From positions 124,001 through 188,000 of the forward strand of contig NZ_JBAHUQ010000003.1 in assembly GCF_036689865.1 (NCBI RefSeq): a stretch of DNA of 64,000 nucleotides, read 5' to 3'. The notes under the pieces were generated by a model, which saw nothing but the letters and a program-made list of their open reading frames with translations, was not told where the DNA came from and ran no database searches. This stretch comes from Magnetococcus sp. PR-3. GTDB taxonomy: Bacteria > Pseudomonadota > Magnetococcia > Magnetococcales > Magnetococcaceae. This document shows, one piece after another, positions 1 through 9,339 of the stretch (its first letter is position 1; each line of letters begins with the position of its first letter). The position numbers were made by a program, and so were the translations under genes.

Positions 1-960
1 TTGCGCAACAAAAGTGGCTTGACCACTTCTGGGTAGGGCGTTGGTATCCAGTCTGGGCAGTGTCAGTAGGGTGTCGCGGTTAAAATCCACCGCTAAAGGT
101 TCGGTGGTAACCGCCATGTCAAAACCATACGCCTGCAATACCTGTTGGGTGGTGGCATTATAACCCCCATATGGGTAGCAGAAACTGGCGAGGGATTGGG
201 TCGCCCCCAGGGTATCCAAAAAGGTACGGGTTTTTTTAATATCCGCCCGTTGAGCCGCTTCATCCTGGTGGTTTAACCAATCGTGTTGATCACCATGCCC
301 CCCTACATGCATACCGGCCTCAATCATCACCTTCAATTGGGCAGCATCAACATACAGTTCATTGGCAAAAGCTGCTTCATCGGTGGTCACAAACTGGCTG
401 AACAGGCGGTGGGTGATGCTTTGACGCAGATCTTCTGGCAAAACATGTTGCAACATGCGCTTGAAATAGATCACCTCAGCCGTGTCATAGCGGAACGGCT
501 TTTTCCACGCCGCTTCATAGTGGGCAACGCTCTCTAAGGCATGGGAGGTATGGGCCGCGTTCACGGCATCATTCAACGCACTTACCAGTGCATCTTTATG
601 CTCAACACTGGCGAGAATAAAGTGGATCTTGTTGACATCCAGCACCTCCCGCCGGTCCACCGCACAAACAGGTGGAAAAAACGCACCTGTCAAACCTCGA
701 TCCATCAGGTGTGGGAAAACGTGCAGGTAGTGATCCAGATAACCGTCATCAAAGGTCAATAATGCGCTCTGTTCCGGGAGCGGATCCCCCCCCTTCATCG
801 CCTCAGCCACCTGGTGCATACTGACCACATTATAGTGGTTCTGAATATAATCTAACTGACCTAAAAACCCATCCTTTTCAAGACCTTTAATCTCTGGGTA
901 CCGACTGTGCTTTAGTGGGCGCACGTAGTGGTACATGACGATATGTAGGGAACGGGACAT
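1..960 (-). CDS. Polysaccharide deacetylase family protein (3' end beyond the left edge)
   Basis: The reading frame opens with ATG at 960 (protein begins MSRSLHIVMYHYV) and stays open for 320 codons to the left edge, so the C-terminus is missing. It shows the NodB-type carbohydrate esterase motifs: TFDDGY near residue 70 (metal/catalytic Asp pair), GGHGDQHDW (two spaced His, likely metal ligands) and FCYPYGGY (the PYG motif). Family members remove N- or O-acetyl groups from polysaccharides such as peptidoglycan, chitin oligomers or exopolysaccharide. No signal peptide is apparent at the start. It is transcribed divergently from clpB, 188 bp away. The substrate cannot be told from sequence. 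The family call is firm. Confidence 0.9.
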   Translation of the reverse strand, partial: MSRSLHIVMYHYVRPLKHSRYPEIKGLEKDGFLGQLDYIQNHYNVVSMHQVAEAMKGGDPLPEQSALLTFDDGYLDHYLHVFPHLMDRGLTGAFFPPVCAVDRREVLDVNKIHFILASVEHKDALVSALNDAVNAAHTSHALESVAHYEAAWKKPFRYDTAEVIYFKRMLQHVLPEDLRQSITHRLFSQFVTTDEAAFANELYVDAAQLKVMIEAGMHVGGHGDQHDWLNHQDEAAQRADIKKTRTFLDTLGATQSLASFCYPYGGYNATTQQVLQAYGFDMAVTTEPLAVDFNRDTLLTLPRLDTNALPRSGQATFVAQ

Positions 961-1082
961 GGTGTCATCGGCCTATGGCTAAGGGGTCATAAGGGGATAT
1001 CAACCCCCTTGATCTAGCAATCAAAAAAGCAAACGGTGTACCACTTCCTTACCATCATCCCGAACAAAAACACCACGCCCCC

Positions 1083-1111
1083 CTTGTAGAATCTTTTCGC
1101 CGTACCCATCT
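1083..1111 (+). promoter_or_regulatory. Candidate heat-shock (sigma-32 type) promoter of clpB
   Basis: CTTGTAG (1083-1089), a 14-bp spacer and ACCCATCT (1104-1111) match the sigma-32 consensus CTTGAAA / CCCCATNT at 5 of 7 and 7 of 8 positions. It lies 37 bp before the clpB ATG, which leaves room for a short leader. clpB is a classic sigma-32 target, so context and sequence agree. Found by eye; no statistical scan was made. Confidence 0.6.
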
Positions 1112-1148
1112 GAATGCATGGAAGCACACCCCATAAAAGGATGGAACC

Positions 1149-3734
1149 ATGCAACAGGAACAACTGACCAGCAAATCTGCCGAAGCCCTGAACAGTGCCG
1201 TAGGTTTGGCCGCTGAACGTGGCCAACAGTATGTGGAACCAGAACATCTGTTGCTGGCCATGTTGCAGCAAAAAGATGGGTTGATCCCTGCCTTATTAAC
1301 CAAAATGCAGGCACCTCTACCTGCCTTGTCACAAGCCACCACCGCCACGGTAGATAACCTACCCCGTGTCGGGGGAGATGGTGCGGCACAAACCCTACCC
1401 TCCCGTCGTTTACAAAGTTTGTGGCGCGACGCGGAAAAAGAGGCGGCCTCCCTACGGGATGAATACACCTCCACCGAGCACTTCCTGCTGGCCATGAGTG
1501 AAATGCAAGAGGGTGCTCTGCCAGGTTTGTTCCGTCAGTTTGCCCTTAACCGCTCAAAAATATTGGATGCCCTTAAGAGCGTACGCAGTGGTCAACGGGT
1601 AACCAGCAAAGATCCTGAAGGCACCTTTCAAGCGCTTGAGAAGTATGCCCGTGATCTGACTGAGCTGGCCAAGAGCGGCAAATTGGACCCCGTCATTGGG
1701 CGAGATGAAGAGATCCGCCGCACCATTCAGGTTCTTAGCCGTCGTACCAAGAACAACCCCGTGCTGATTGGTGAACCTGGGGTGGGAAAAACCGCCATTG
1801 TAGAAGGGTTGGCACTGCGTATTGAACGGGGTGATGTGCCGGAGTCCTTAAAAACCGTACGTATTGTCTCACTGGATATGGGTGCCTTGGTGGCGGGTGC
1901 CAAATATCGGGGAGAGTTTGAAGAGCGGTTAAAGGCCGTGCTTAAAGAGGTCCAAGAAGCCGCCGGTCAGATTATTCTATTTATTGATGAGATGCACACC
2001 ATCGTCGGTGCCGGTAAGACCGAAGGCGCCATGGATGCTGGCAACCTATTAAAACCAGCCTTGGCCCGTGGTGATCTACACTGTGTAGGAGCGACCACGC
2101 TGGATGAGTACCGCAAACATGTGGAAAAAGATCCCGCTCTGGAGCGGCGCTTCCAACCCGTCAAGGTGCTGGAGCCTAGTGCAGAGGCCACCATATCTAT
2201 CCTACGTGGGATCAAGGATAAGTATGAACTCCACCACGGAGTACGGATTACCGATGCCGCCATTGTCGCTGCAGCTACCCTCTCCCACCGTTATATCAAC
2301 GATCGCTTTCTACCCGATAAAGCCATTGACCTGGTGGATGAAGCCGCCGCCCGTATTCGTATGGAGATTACCTCCAAACCCCAGTTATTGGACACCCTGG
2401 ATCGACAGATCCTACAGCTACAGATTGAACAGACCGCATTAAGTAAGGAAAAAGATCCTGCTTCCAAAGAGCGCCTATCCAAACTGGAGTCTGAGCTGGC
2501 TGATCTTAAGGAGCAGTCTCACACACTTACCATCCGCTGGACCCAGGAACGGGATGTCATTCAGCATGTGGGGCAACTGAAAGAAAAGTTGGAGCAAACC
2601 CGTCTACAACTGGAACAGGCGGAGCGCAATGGTCATCTAGAAAAAGCAGGGGAGCTACGTTACAGCACCCTACCCAAGCTGGAAACGGACCTGAATATGG
2701 CCGAAGAGGCCGCCGTTCAAGCCAAAGATAGTACCCTGCTTCGGGAGTTGGTGGATGAAGAGGAGATTGCCACCGTCGTGGCCCGCTGGACAGGCATACC
2801 CGTGGCCCGCATGTTGGAGGGGGAAAAAGAGAAACTGCTAAAAATGGAAGATCGCCTGCGCCAGCAGGTTGTGGGACAGGATACTGCGCTGGAGGCTATT
2901 GCCCGAGCGGTACGTCGCGCCCGAGCAGGTTTGCAGGACCCCAACCGTCCCATTGGTTCTTTCCTATTTCTTGGTCCAACCGGGGTGGGTAAAACAGAGC
3001 TGAGCAAAGCACTGGCCCAGTTTTTATTCAATGATAACGGGGCCATGGTCCGACTGGATATGTCGGAGTATATGGAGAAACATGCGGTTTCCCGTTTAAT
3101 TGGTGCCCCGCCAGGTTACGTGGGTTATGAAGAGGGTGGCCAACTGACCGAACAGGTACGCCGACGCCCCTATAGTGTGGTACTGCTCGATGAAGTGGAA
3201 AAAGCCCACCCAGAGGTCTTTAATACCCTGTTGCAGGTGTTGGATGAGGGGCGTTTGACTGACGGTCAGGGTCGCACCGTGGATTTTCGCAATACCGTGT
3301 TTATTATGACCTCTAACATCGGCTCCCCCATTATCGCCCAGGGTGGTGACCCTGAGCAGGTGGAAGCTGAGGTCATGGCGATACTGAAACAAGCCTTTCG
3401 CCCAGAGTTTCTTAACCGGATTGATGAGACCATTCTGTTCCATGCACTGCAACGTGAGCATATGGACAACATTGTGGAGATCCAGCTTGCCCACCTGTAT
3501 AAATTGCTGGAGAGCCATAACATCACCCTGGAACTGGATCACCACGTACGCCATACCCTAGCTGAAGAGGGCTATGACCCCATTTATGGCGCCCGCCCCT
3601 TAAAACGGGTGATCCAACGCCGGGTGCAAGATCTGTTGGCCGAGGCTATTTTGGCTGGGACCATCCGTGATGGGGACCACCTAACCTTGACTGTAAATGA
3701 AGGAAAGATACGCATAAACCCTGTTCACCCTTAA
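1149..3734 (+). CDS. clpB: ATP-dependent disaggregase ClpB
   Basis: Hsp100 chaperone that works with DnaK to solubilise protein aggregates by threading polypeptides through a hexameric ring. At 861 residues it is the usual ClpB length. Order: Clp N-domain (about 1-145), AAA-1 with Walker A GEPGVGKT at residues 208-215 and Walker B LFIDEMH, the coiled-coil middle domain (about 410-530, rich in Glu/Gln/Lys/Leu), AAA-2 with GPTGVGKT at about 609-616 and [11 protein letters not shown], then the C-terminal D2-small domain. The middle domain separates it from ClpA and ClpC. The start is supported by an AAGGATGGAACC leader. It appears monocistronic, behind a sigma-32-like promoter. Confidence 0.97.
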   Translation: MQQEQLTSKSAEALNSAVGLAAERGQQYVEPEHLLLAMLQQKDGLIPALLTKMQAPLPALSQATTATVDNLPRVGGDGAAQTLPSRRLQSLWRDAEKEAASLRDEYTSTEHFLLAMSEMQEGALPGLFRQFALNRSKILDALKSVRSGQRVTSKDPEGTFQALEKYARDLTELAKSGKLDPVIGRDEEIRRTIQVLSRRTKNNPVLIGEPGVGKTAIVEGLALRIERGDVPESLKTVRIVSLDMGALVAGAKYRGEFEERLKAVLKEVQEAAGQIILFIDEMHTIVGAGKTEGAMDAGNLLKPALARGDLHCVGATTLDEYRKHVEKDPALERRFQPVKVLEPSAEATISILRGIKDKYELHHGVRITDAAIVAAATLSHRYINDRFLPDKAIDLVDEAAARIRMEITSKPQLLDTLDRQILQLQIEQTALSKEKDPASKERLSKLESELADLKEQSHTLTIRWTQERDVIQHVGQLKEKLEQTRLQLEQAERNGHLEKAGELRYSTLPKLETDLNMAEEAAVQAKDSTLLRELVDEEEIATVVARWTGIPVARMLEGEKEKLLKMEDRLRQQVVGQDTALEAIARAVRRARAGLQDPNRPIGSFLFLGPTGVGKTELSKALAQFLFNDNGAMVRLDMSEYMEKHAVSRLIGAPPGYVGYEEGGQLTEQVRRRPYSVVLLDEVEKAHPEVFNTLLQVLDEGRLTDGQGRTVDFRNTVFIMTSNIGSPIIAQGGDPEQVEAEVMAILKQAFRPEFLNRIDETILFHALQREHMDNIVEIQLAHLYKLLESHNITLELDHHVRHTLAEEGYDPIYGARPLKRVIQRRVQDLLAEAILAGTIRDGDHLTLTVNEGKIRINPVHP

Positions 3735-3906
3735 TTATTGGACGTAAGGTGGAAGTGATATCGCTTAAAATGTTTCATCTTTGTGAAAAGAGTGACGAAA
3801 AGATGAAGTAGGAATAGGCGTCAGCGTCTAATTGACGTACACTGTTTCAAGAGTTCTTAACATCCATCATGTGTTCTGATCGCCACCGATGTGGAGGAAA
3901 ATGCAG

Positions 3907-4773
3907 ATGTCCAAAAAAGATAAAAAGGCCAAAGCTGAAGCGTTTGCGGCTGAGCCCCTCACCAACACCATTGATGAAAAGCCTACTAAAAGAAAAAAGC
4001 TTAAAAAAGAGTTCTATGAAAGTGAACTGGTTAAGCTGCAAGTAGAGCTGGTGAAGTTGCAAGAGTGGATCAAGGCCAAGGGCTTGAAGGTCGTTGTGGT
4101 TTTTGAAGGCCGTGACGCAGCTGGTAAGGGTGGCGTGATCAAGCGTATTACAGAACGCTTTAACCCACGTATCTGTAAAGTGGTTGCTTTGGGCACCCCC
4201 ACCGAGCGTGAAAAAACCCAGTGGTATTTCCAGCGCTATGTGGCCAATTTGCCCGCAGCCGGTGAGATGGTTCTACTGGACCGTAGCTGGTATAACCGTG
4301 CTGGTGTTGAGCGGGTTATGGGTTTTTGCTCCGATGAAGAGCATAAAGAGTATTTGCGCTCCTGCCCCGAGTTTGAACGGATGTTGGTCCGTAGTGGCAT
4401 CATTTTGATCAAATACTGGTTCTCAGTCAGTGATGATGAGCAAGAGCGTCGTTTCCAGGCACGTGTGGAAGATCCTGTTAAGCGTTGGAAGCTGAGCCCC
4501 ATGGACCTGGAGTCCCGTCAGCGTTGGGTCGAGTACTCTAAAGCCAAAGATGAGATGTTTGCCCACACCGATATCAAGCAGGCTCCTTGGTATGTGGTCA
4601 ATGGTGAGGACAAAAAGCGGGCACGCCTGAACTGCATCACGCACCTGCTCTCCATGATCCCTTATGAGGATCTGACACCTAAGGCCATTAAGCTGCCCCA
4701 GCGAACAGCCAACACATTGGGTTATGTACGTCCACCCAAAGGTGAGCAAACCGCCATTCCTGATAAGTATTAA
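3907..4773 (+). CDS. ppk2: Polyphosphate kinase 2 family protein
   Basis: PPK2 enzymes transfer phosphate between polyphosphate and nucleotides (NDP/NTP, or NMP in some classes). The protein (288 residues from this start) has Walker A GRDAAGKGG at about 68-76, the DRSWYNRAGVERVMGF segment (Walker B and lid) and a C-terminal APWYVV core typical of one-domain PPK2. The N-terminal 35 residues are Lys-rich. ATGs at 3889 and 3901 are also in frame, but GGAGG at 3893-3897 is well spaced only for the ATG at 3907. It is followed by a strong terminator. Class I (ADP/GDP) is likely from overall layout but not proven. Confidence 0.9.
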   Translation: MSKKDKKAKAEAFAAEPLTNTIDEKPTKRKKLKKEFYESELVKLQVELVKLQEWIKAKGLKVVVVFEGRDAAGKGGVIKRITERFNPRICKVVALGTPTEREKTQWYFQRYVANLPAAGEMVLLDRSWYNRAGVERVMGFCSDEEHKEYLRSCPEFERMLVRSGIILIKYWFSVSDDEQERRFQARVEDPVKRWKLSPMDLESRQRWVEYSKAKDEMFAHTDIKQAPWYVVNGEDKKRARLNCITHLLSMIPYEDLTPKAIKLPQRTANTLGYVRPPKGEQTAIPDKY

Positions 4774-4799
4774 GTCACATCTTCAGGATCAGGTTATAA

Positions 4800-4830
4800 A
4801 AAAAGGACCGGTTTTTTGCCGGTCCTTTTT
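4800..4830. terminator. Bidirectional terminator between ppk2 and the reductase gene
   Basis: A perfect 12-bp stem (4800-4811 with 4819-4830) has a 7-nt loop. The stem bases are A-rich on one side and T-rich on the other, so both strands yield a hairpin plus U-tract. It can serve ppk2 (+) and the short-chain reductase (-), which converge here. Confidence 0.9.
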
Positions 4831-4852
4831 TTATGTCATCCTGCTTTCTTAA

Positions 4853-5596
4853 TCAGCAGCTCATACCACCATCAATCACCAGGGTTTGACCGGTAATAAA
4901 GCGCGCTTCATCGGAGAGGAAAAAGCGAACTGGGCCAATGATATCCTCCACCTCCCCCAAACGTCCCAAGGGGGTACGGCGGATGATCTGCTGCCGTTGG
5001 TTATCCCCCAAACCGGACGACATCTCTGTTTCCAAATAACCTGGAGCAACCGCATTAACCGTAATCCCTGCACGGCCCACTTCCCGAGCCAGGGCACGGG
5101 TGGCGCCCTCCATGGCTGCTTTACTGGCTGCATAGGCTACCAAACCAGAAAAACCCCGCTGAGCAATGACCGAGCTGATATTGATGATACGCCCCCGCTT
5201 ACGTAGCATCATACGGCGAATACACTGCTTGGTCAGGGCCAAGGTACCGGTTACATTAATATCCATGGTCTGTTCCACCATCTCATCACCCATGGTGGCC
5301 AGTAGACCATCTGGGGCAACGGCCGCATTGTTGATCAACGCTTCGATGGGGCCAATCTCTTTTTCCACCCGGTCGACCATCGTGGTCATCTCTTCCGGGT
5401 TGGAAAGATCACCGGTCAAAAAATGAAAACGCTGAGGGTCGATATTTGCCAGCTCTTTGACCGCATCGGTCTCACGACGGCTAAAGGAGACCACATGCCG
5501 GTTATTGATGAGCAGATCCTGCACAATGGCCAGCCCTAAACCACGGCTGCCGCCACTGACCAGCGTCACGGATGCGGGTGATGTATCGGATGTCAT
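4853..5596 (-). CDS. Short-chain dehydrogenase/reductase, FabG-like
   Basis: NAD(P)-dependent SDR resembling 3-oxoacyl-ACP reductase. The cofactor motif is SGGSRGLG at about 14-21, followed by NNAAVAP (about 89-95), the catalytic Ser in INISS (about 138-142) and YAASK (Tyr155, Lys159). The C-terminal GQTLVIDGGMSC is typical of FabG. At 247 residues it is normal family length. The start at 5596 is chosen because TTGGAG lies 7 bp upstream on the minus strand; an in-frame ATG at 5614 lacks this. It lies 270 bp downstream of the adenylating ligase on the same strand. It may reduce the acyl group carried by the neighbouring ACP; that link is inference. Confidence 0.87.
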   Translation of the reverse strand: MTSDTSPASVTLVSGGSRGLGLAIVQDLLINNRHVVSFSRRETDAVKELANIDPQRFHFLTGDLSNPEEMTTMVDRVEKEIGPIEALINNAAVAPDGLLATMGDEMVEQTMDINVTGTLALTKQCIRRMMLRKRGRIINISSVIAQRGFSGLVAYAASKAAMEGATRALAREVGRAGITVNAVAPGYLETEMSSGLGDNQRQQIIRRTPLGRLGEVEDIIGPVRFFLSDEARFITGQTLVIDGGMSC

Positions 5597-5865
5597 GGTT
5601 AGGCTCCAAGGCATGAAAAAGTTAATCTTTTAACGGTTCTAAGGGCTTAGACCTCTGCCTATGCCCAGGGCTTTGCAGCCTTTTTACAACCCATAACACA
5701 GATGGTGCAGGGGAAAGCTGATCATCCCTAACAGGGTACAAACTATGGATATTACACAGATCCATGGGGGACACCATATGCCATGAAGGCATTGGGATTA
5801 TGTCATGCCCTATCCCCCCTGCCCCCTATGGATACCCCCAGTAAACAGGGCTTAAGCAGAAGGTT

Positions 5866-7176
5866 TCATTCGCATGATGGGGTGCGACTCATTTTACCAC
5901 TCTCTTTGGTGGTTAACTGTTCCACAAATTGGACCAGCCGTGGTCGTTCAAAGGGTTCAAGTTGGCCATGGGCTCTTTTCCTTAACCGTTGTTCCACCTC
6001 AGCAGCCTCACCATCGGTGACCACTTCAACCGCCGGGACCACACCGGTTAACTTGGAGGGATGTCCAAAAACCCGTAACTCCACAACCCCCTCCACACCC
6101 CGCAGAGCCGACTCTACCCGCTCCGGCCACACCTTGTGCCCTCCCACATTGAGCAGATCCCCTTCCCGCCCTAAAAAGAGAACCCGGTTCTGCTGAATAT
6201 CAACCAAATCGCCGGTGGCCCGCCAGCCCGCTTCCGTTGGTGCCTCAACCCCTTCATAACGAACCATGCCATGGACCGCCCGGATCCATAACCGATCCTT
6301 ACGTACCGCCAGCTCTACACCATCGGCCGTGGGTTGATCCAGATAGTGGGTCGGAAATCCCGCCAAACCATCATGCACCGTAAAACAGCGGCCATGTTCA
6401 CTGGTGGCAAAAATATGGGTAATCCGGGTTTGTGGCCCAACCTGTTCCCGTAAACCGTCCAAAACCGATTGATCTGCAGCTTCTCCCCCTAGGGTAATCT
6501 GCTCCACGCTTTGGCCCCAGTCGCCCCCCTGACCAAAGGCCAATAGGCGTCGCCAAAAGGTGGGGGTGCCGGAGGCGTGTGTGACCGCTTTTTGGGCCAT
6601 CAACCGGGCAATAAGATGCGGTTCCGATCGTGCTGGAACAACCAGTTGAGCGCCATTGAGTAGAACCTGAGAGATCACTTGCAAACCGGCATATAACCAA
6701 CCGGGGTAGCTCATCAACCAGCGGGTTTGCTTAAAGGCTGGCTGCTGACGAACAGGACCTGTCATGGATTGCCAAGTATGGGTCACCGCTTTGGGCACAC
6801 CGGTAGAGCCTGATGTGAAGAAGGTAAGATAGGTAGAAGCTGGCTGAGGATCTAATGTCGGTTTAACCAGATCATGGACTTGACCTGATGCACCATCCAC
6901 CCAGGCAATACAGGCATGCGTTTGTGCCTGTTTTTCAGCATTGGCTTGGGGAGATAACAGAAAAACCCAGGCCCCCACATGATTCAAGGCCACAAGGGTC
7001 GGCAACATCAAGCGTGGTTCGGCACAGCGCAAAGCAATGCGTTGCCCGCACCAGTGCTTCCAGCTTGCTGCCAAACGCCGTGCTTCGGTTTTTAAAACAC
7101 CGTAGGTAAGCACACCTTGGGTATCGTGTAAAAAGGGATCAAGATCCGCAGCAGGCAGCTGTTGCAACAGATTCAT
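5866..7176 (-). CDS. AMP-forming acyl/aryl ligase (adenylation enzyme) paired with an ACP
   Basis: ANL-superfamily adenylating enzyme of 436 residues, compact for this family (usually about 500 or more). Visible core motifs: A3 TFFTSGSTGVPK at about 118-129, LGGEAAD (A4/A5 region), WRATGDLV (A7), FLGREGDLLNVGGHK (A8) and the terminal ESGKMSR holding the A10 lysine. Such enzymes adenylate a carboxylic acid and pass it to a thiol. The ATG at 7176 lies 9 bp after the ACP stop codon, so the ACP is the likely acceptor. The short N-terminal subdomain may reflect a small substrate. Substrate and product are unknown. It could otherwise be a benzoate-CoA-ligase-like enzyme, but the adjacent ACP argues for carrier loading. 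Confidence 0.85.
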   Translation of the reverse strand: MNLLQQLPAADLDPFLHDTQGVLTYGVLKTEARRLAASWKHWCGQRIALRCAEPRLMLPTLVALNHVGAWVFLLSPQANAEKQAQTHACIAWVDGASGQVHDLVKPTLDPQPASTYLTFFTSGSTGVPKAVTHTWQSMTGPVRQQPAFKQTRWLMSYPGWLYAGLQVISQVLLNGAQLVVPARSEPHLIARLMAQKAVTHASGTPTFWRRLLAFGQGGDWGQSVEQITLGGEAADQSVLDGLREQVGPQTRITHIFATSEHGRCFTVHDGLAGFPTHYLDQPTADGVELAVRKDRLWIRAVHGMVRYEGVEAPTEAGWRATGDLVDIQQNRVLFLGREGDLLNVGGHKVWPERVESALRGVEGVVELRVFGHPSKLTGVVPAVEVVTDGEAAEVEQRLRKRAHGQLEPFERPRLVQFVEQLTTKESGKMSRTPSCE

Positions 7177-7185
7177 AGGGGAGTA

Positions 7186-7443
7186 CTACTCAGCTTCGCT
7201 AAAAAGAGCGGCAATATCAGAGACCTTAAAAATCTCTTTGTTCTGAGTACGCATCAGATCAAAAGGATCCTTACCCAGGATCATCTCTAGCTTAATGGCG
7301 ACTTCAGCCCACTCAAAGGAGTCCAATACAACCTTATCCCGTACAGAGTCTTCACCTTCAATGGTCAAAGGTTTTTCACCCCGTTGGGCCATTACCTGGG
7401 CGATGGTTTCGATAACGGTTTTCAAATAGATCTCATAGGTCAT
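7186..7443 (-). CDS. Stand-alone acyl carrier protein
   Basis: An acidic 85-residue protein with the phosphopantetheine attachment context VVLDSFEW; Ser42 is the predicted prosthetic-group site in the usual D-S-(L/F) motif. The helices before and after it (MTYEIYLKTVIETI and ISDIAALF-like C-terminus) fit the four-helix ACP fold. An ATG at 7467 is in frame, but AGGAG 10 bp before the ATG at 7443 favours the shorter form. It sits between the LuxR-type regulator (73 bp upstream) and the adenylating ligase (9 bp downstream), all on one strand. It is not the housekeeping fatty-acid ACP, which normally has a DSLD motif and fab neighbours. The role is inferred as carrier for the ligase product. Confidence 0.82.
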   Translation of the reverse strand: MTYEIYLKTVIETIAQVMAQRGEKPLTIEGEDSVRDKVVLDSFEWAEVAIKLEMILGKDPFDLMRTQNKEIFKVSDIAALFSEAE

Positions 7444-7515
7444 GAACTGGGGCTCCTGGCCAACCATGATGAATACGGCCCAAGGGTTCCACCCATGGTA
7501 CAGCGATGCAAGGTA

Positions 7516-8178
7516 TTAACTTTGATTCCAAAGGTTCATTTCCGCCCAATTGGCAGCATCCATACGGTTGGAGGCATCAATCTTACGGTAAAGATTATAG
7601 GTATGGGCTTTGACCGTATGCAGGCTAATACCCAGTTCGTAAGCAATGCGCTTGTTGCTATACCCAGCCGTAATAAGACGTAGTATTTCTGCTTCTCGCG
7701 AGGTAATACCATTGGGCCATTGGTTGCGTTTGGGCATACTACCACTTTGGGGGCCACGTTCAATCAAACCACGGGTCAGGGTCTTGCGGGAGAACCATAA
7801 CTCACCCCGTTCAACCGACTCCAAAGCTTTAATTAACTGCTCAATGGGGGTTTCATACGTGACCACACCACGAATACCCGACTGCAGAGCACGCAGTTCC
7901 AGGCTCATATCATCCGGTAGGTTAATCAGCAATACCAGAGGAATGGCACCATCTTGGTTACTCAACAGGGAGAAAATACGCTCTTTATCTCCACTCTGCT
8001 GCCAATCCCATATCCATAACACACTACCCAGGCTGGAACGCACCGTAAATGCTGTCGGTGTGGTTCCAGATTGTAGCGTACATTCCCGCCCCACAGCCTG
8101 CTCCAGATAGCCAATTAGCAGTTTGGCTTGGATGGTAGGCTGGGTAAACAGTATCAGTTCCATGGCCGTTTTGGACAC
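7516..8178 (-). CDS. LuxR-family transcriptional regulator, CsgD-like
   Basis: 220 residues. The C-terminus is a LuxR/GerE helix-turn-helix (TSREAEILRLITAGYSNKRI onward, with VKAHTYNLYRKI as recognition region) that ends in WAEMNL, much like E. coli CsgD. The N-terminal half resembles a receiver fold but no acidic pocket with phosphoacceptor Asp plus Lys is evident, again as in CsgD. It therefore probably acts without classical phosphorylation. The start is GTG at 8178, with AGGTGA 7 bp upstream. Its position just ahead of the ACP and ligase genes suggests it controls them or is co-transcribed. CsgD itself controls curli and cellulose; whether this one governs biofilm traits is unknown. Confidence 0.85.
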   Translation of the reverse strand: MSKTAMELILFTQPTIQAKLLIGYLEQAVGRECTLQSGTTPTAFTVRSSLGSVLWIWDWQQSGDKERIFSLLSNQDGAIPLVLLINLPDDMSLELRALQSGIRGVVTYETPIEQLIKALESVERGELWFSRKTLTRGLIERGPQSGSMPKRNQWPNGITSREAEILRLITAGYSNKRIAYELGISLHTVKAHTYNLYRKIDASNRMDAANWAEMNLWNQS

Positions 8179-8491
8179 TTGCTGATCACCTTTGCTCAGT
8201 ATTGCATGGTTGAAATGGCTTATATGTGCTGCTTGGGGTCTTAAGCTTAATCTAAGACCACCGGTATTATGTTAGAGAAATCAGGGGGGGATTCAAACCT
8301 TAAACTTGGTTTTTCTACAGCATATTTTTTTTATGTGCTTCGAGGGTTCTTTCCAGAACCGTCATAAAATGGTAAAACTCCCCCCTTTCCATCTATCAGT
8401 TAAGGCAGGAACGGTCTATGGTGGCTTCTTATTACAAAAGAGGCAGCCCCTTTTTTATATGCTTGGAATGCAGAGGCAACAGAAACGGTAC
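8179..8491. other. Divergent intergenic region between the LuxR-type regulator and pgl
   Basis: About 310 bp holding the control regions of the two divergent genes. I see no convincing small gene, strong palindrome or consensus promoter. The open frame running into pgl from 8306 lacks a ribosome-binding site and gives no family resemblance. Confidence 0.5.
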
Positions 8492-9226
8492 ATGACTCTA
8501 CCCACCTGTTTGACAGAACGGCGTTTTCTCACAGCGGACCAAGGTGACGCAGCCTTGGCGGAAACCATTGCCATGCGTTTAAAACGTGGCATTGATCAAC
8601 GTGGTGTTGCGGGGTTGATTGTACCCGGCGGACGTTCACCCAGAGGTCTGTTTCACCATCTGTGTCAGCAGGATCTACCATGGGAAAAAGTCACCGTTAC
8701 ATTGACGGATGAACGTCTGGTCCCAGCAGACGCCCCTGAAAGTAACATGCGCCAGCTGCGCCAACTTTTTTTGCGCCAAGGTGCGGCTAAAGCCAATCTT
8801 CTTCCATTGGTCACCACCATGTGTGATCCAGCCATGGCAGCCTTGCGTGCCTGTGAACAGCTCCAAAAGTTTCCATGGCCCGCAGATGCCACCTTGCTGG
8901 GTTTTGGATCTCAAGATCACATGGCTTCCCTTTTTCCAGGGGATGAACAGCCTTTTGAGTTTCCAGACCATGTGCGCTGTGTAGCGACCCGAGGTCCCGA
9001 GCCGCCGCGTGCACGCATTAGCCTAACCCCTGCGGCCATGCTGGATAGCCGTTGGGTGGGGGTGATGATTCCCACCCGGGATAAGTTGTGCCGTTTTGAA
9101 CTGGCCAAACAGCATGGACCTGTCGATGAAATGCCCCTACGGGCCATTCTGCATCAGAATCATATTCCGGTCACAGCATGGATACAGGCAGGCAACGAAA
9201 CCTACGCACCATCCAACTATGGGTAA
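8492..9226 (+). CDS. pgl: 6-phosphogluconolactonase
   Basis: Hydrolyses 6-phosphogluconolactone to 6-phosphogluconate in the oxidative pentose phosphate / Entner-Doudoroff routes. The 244-residue protein has the SugarP_isomerase fold markers: LIVPGGRSPRGLFHHL (phosphate loop), VTLTDERLVPADAPESN (very typical of Pgl) and GFGSQDHMASLFPG, corresponding to the usual G(M/F)GxDGHTASLFPG. The change of Gly-His to Gln-Asp-His spacing (SQDH in place of xDGH) is slightly unusual, although the His is kept. The start at 8492 gives normal family length; upstream in-frame ATGs would add a non-homologous leader. No zwf or edd gene is adjacent. Confidence 0.88.
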   Translation: MTLPTCLTERRFLTADQGDAALAETIAMRLKRGIDQRGVAGLIVPGGRSPRGLFHHLCQQDLPWEKVTVTLTDERLVPADAPESNMRQLRQLFLRQGAAKANLLPLVTTMCDPAMAALRACEQLQKFPWPADATLLGFGSQDHMASLFPGDEQPFEFPDHVRCVATRGPEPPRARISLTPAAMLDSRWVGVMIPTRDKLCRFELAKQHGPVDEMPLRAILHQNHIPVTAWIQAGNETYAPSNYG

Positions 9227-9241
9227 GGTGCTCCACAGCTC

Positions 9242-9281
9242 AAAAAAAAACCCATGCATCTCACTAGGACATGCATGGGTT
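9242..9281 (-). terminator. Terminator of the Gly/Tyr-rich secreted protein gene
   Basis: An 11-bp perfect stem (9249-9259 with 9271-9281) with an 11-nt loop. Read on the minus strand it is followed by an uninterrupted run of nine T, so it ends transcription of the minus-strand gene at 9340-9636. There is no T-tract on the plus strand for pgl. Confidence 0.85.
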
Positions 9282-9339
9282 CCTACCAGTTAGATGTCTG
9301 ATTCGGTGCCATAAAGGCTGCTGATCAGACGGTTCGGTC

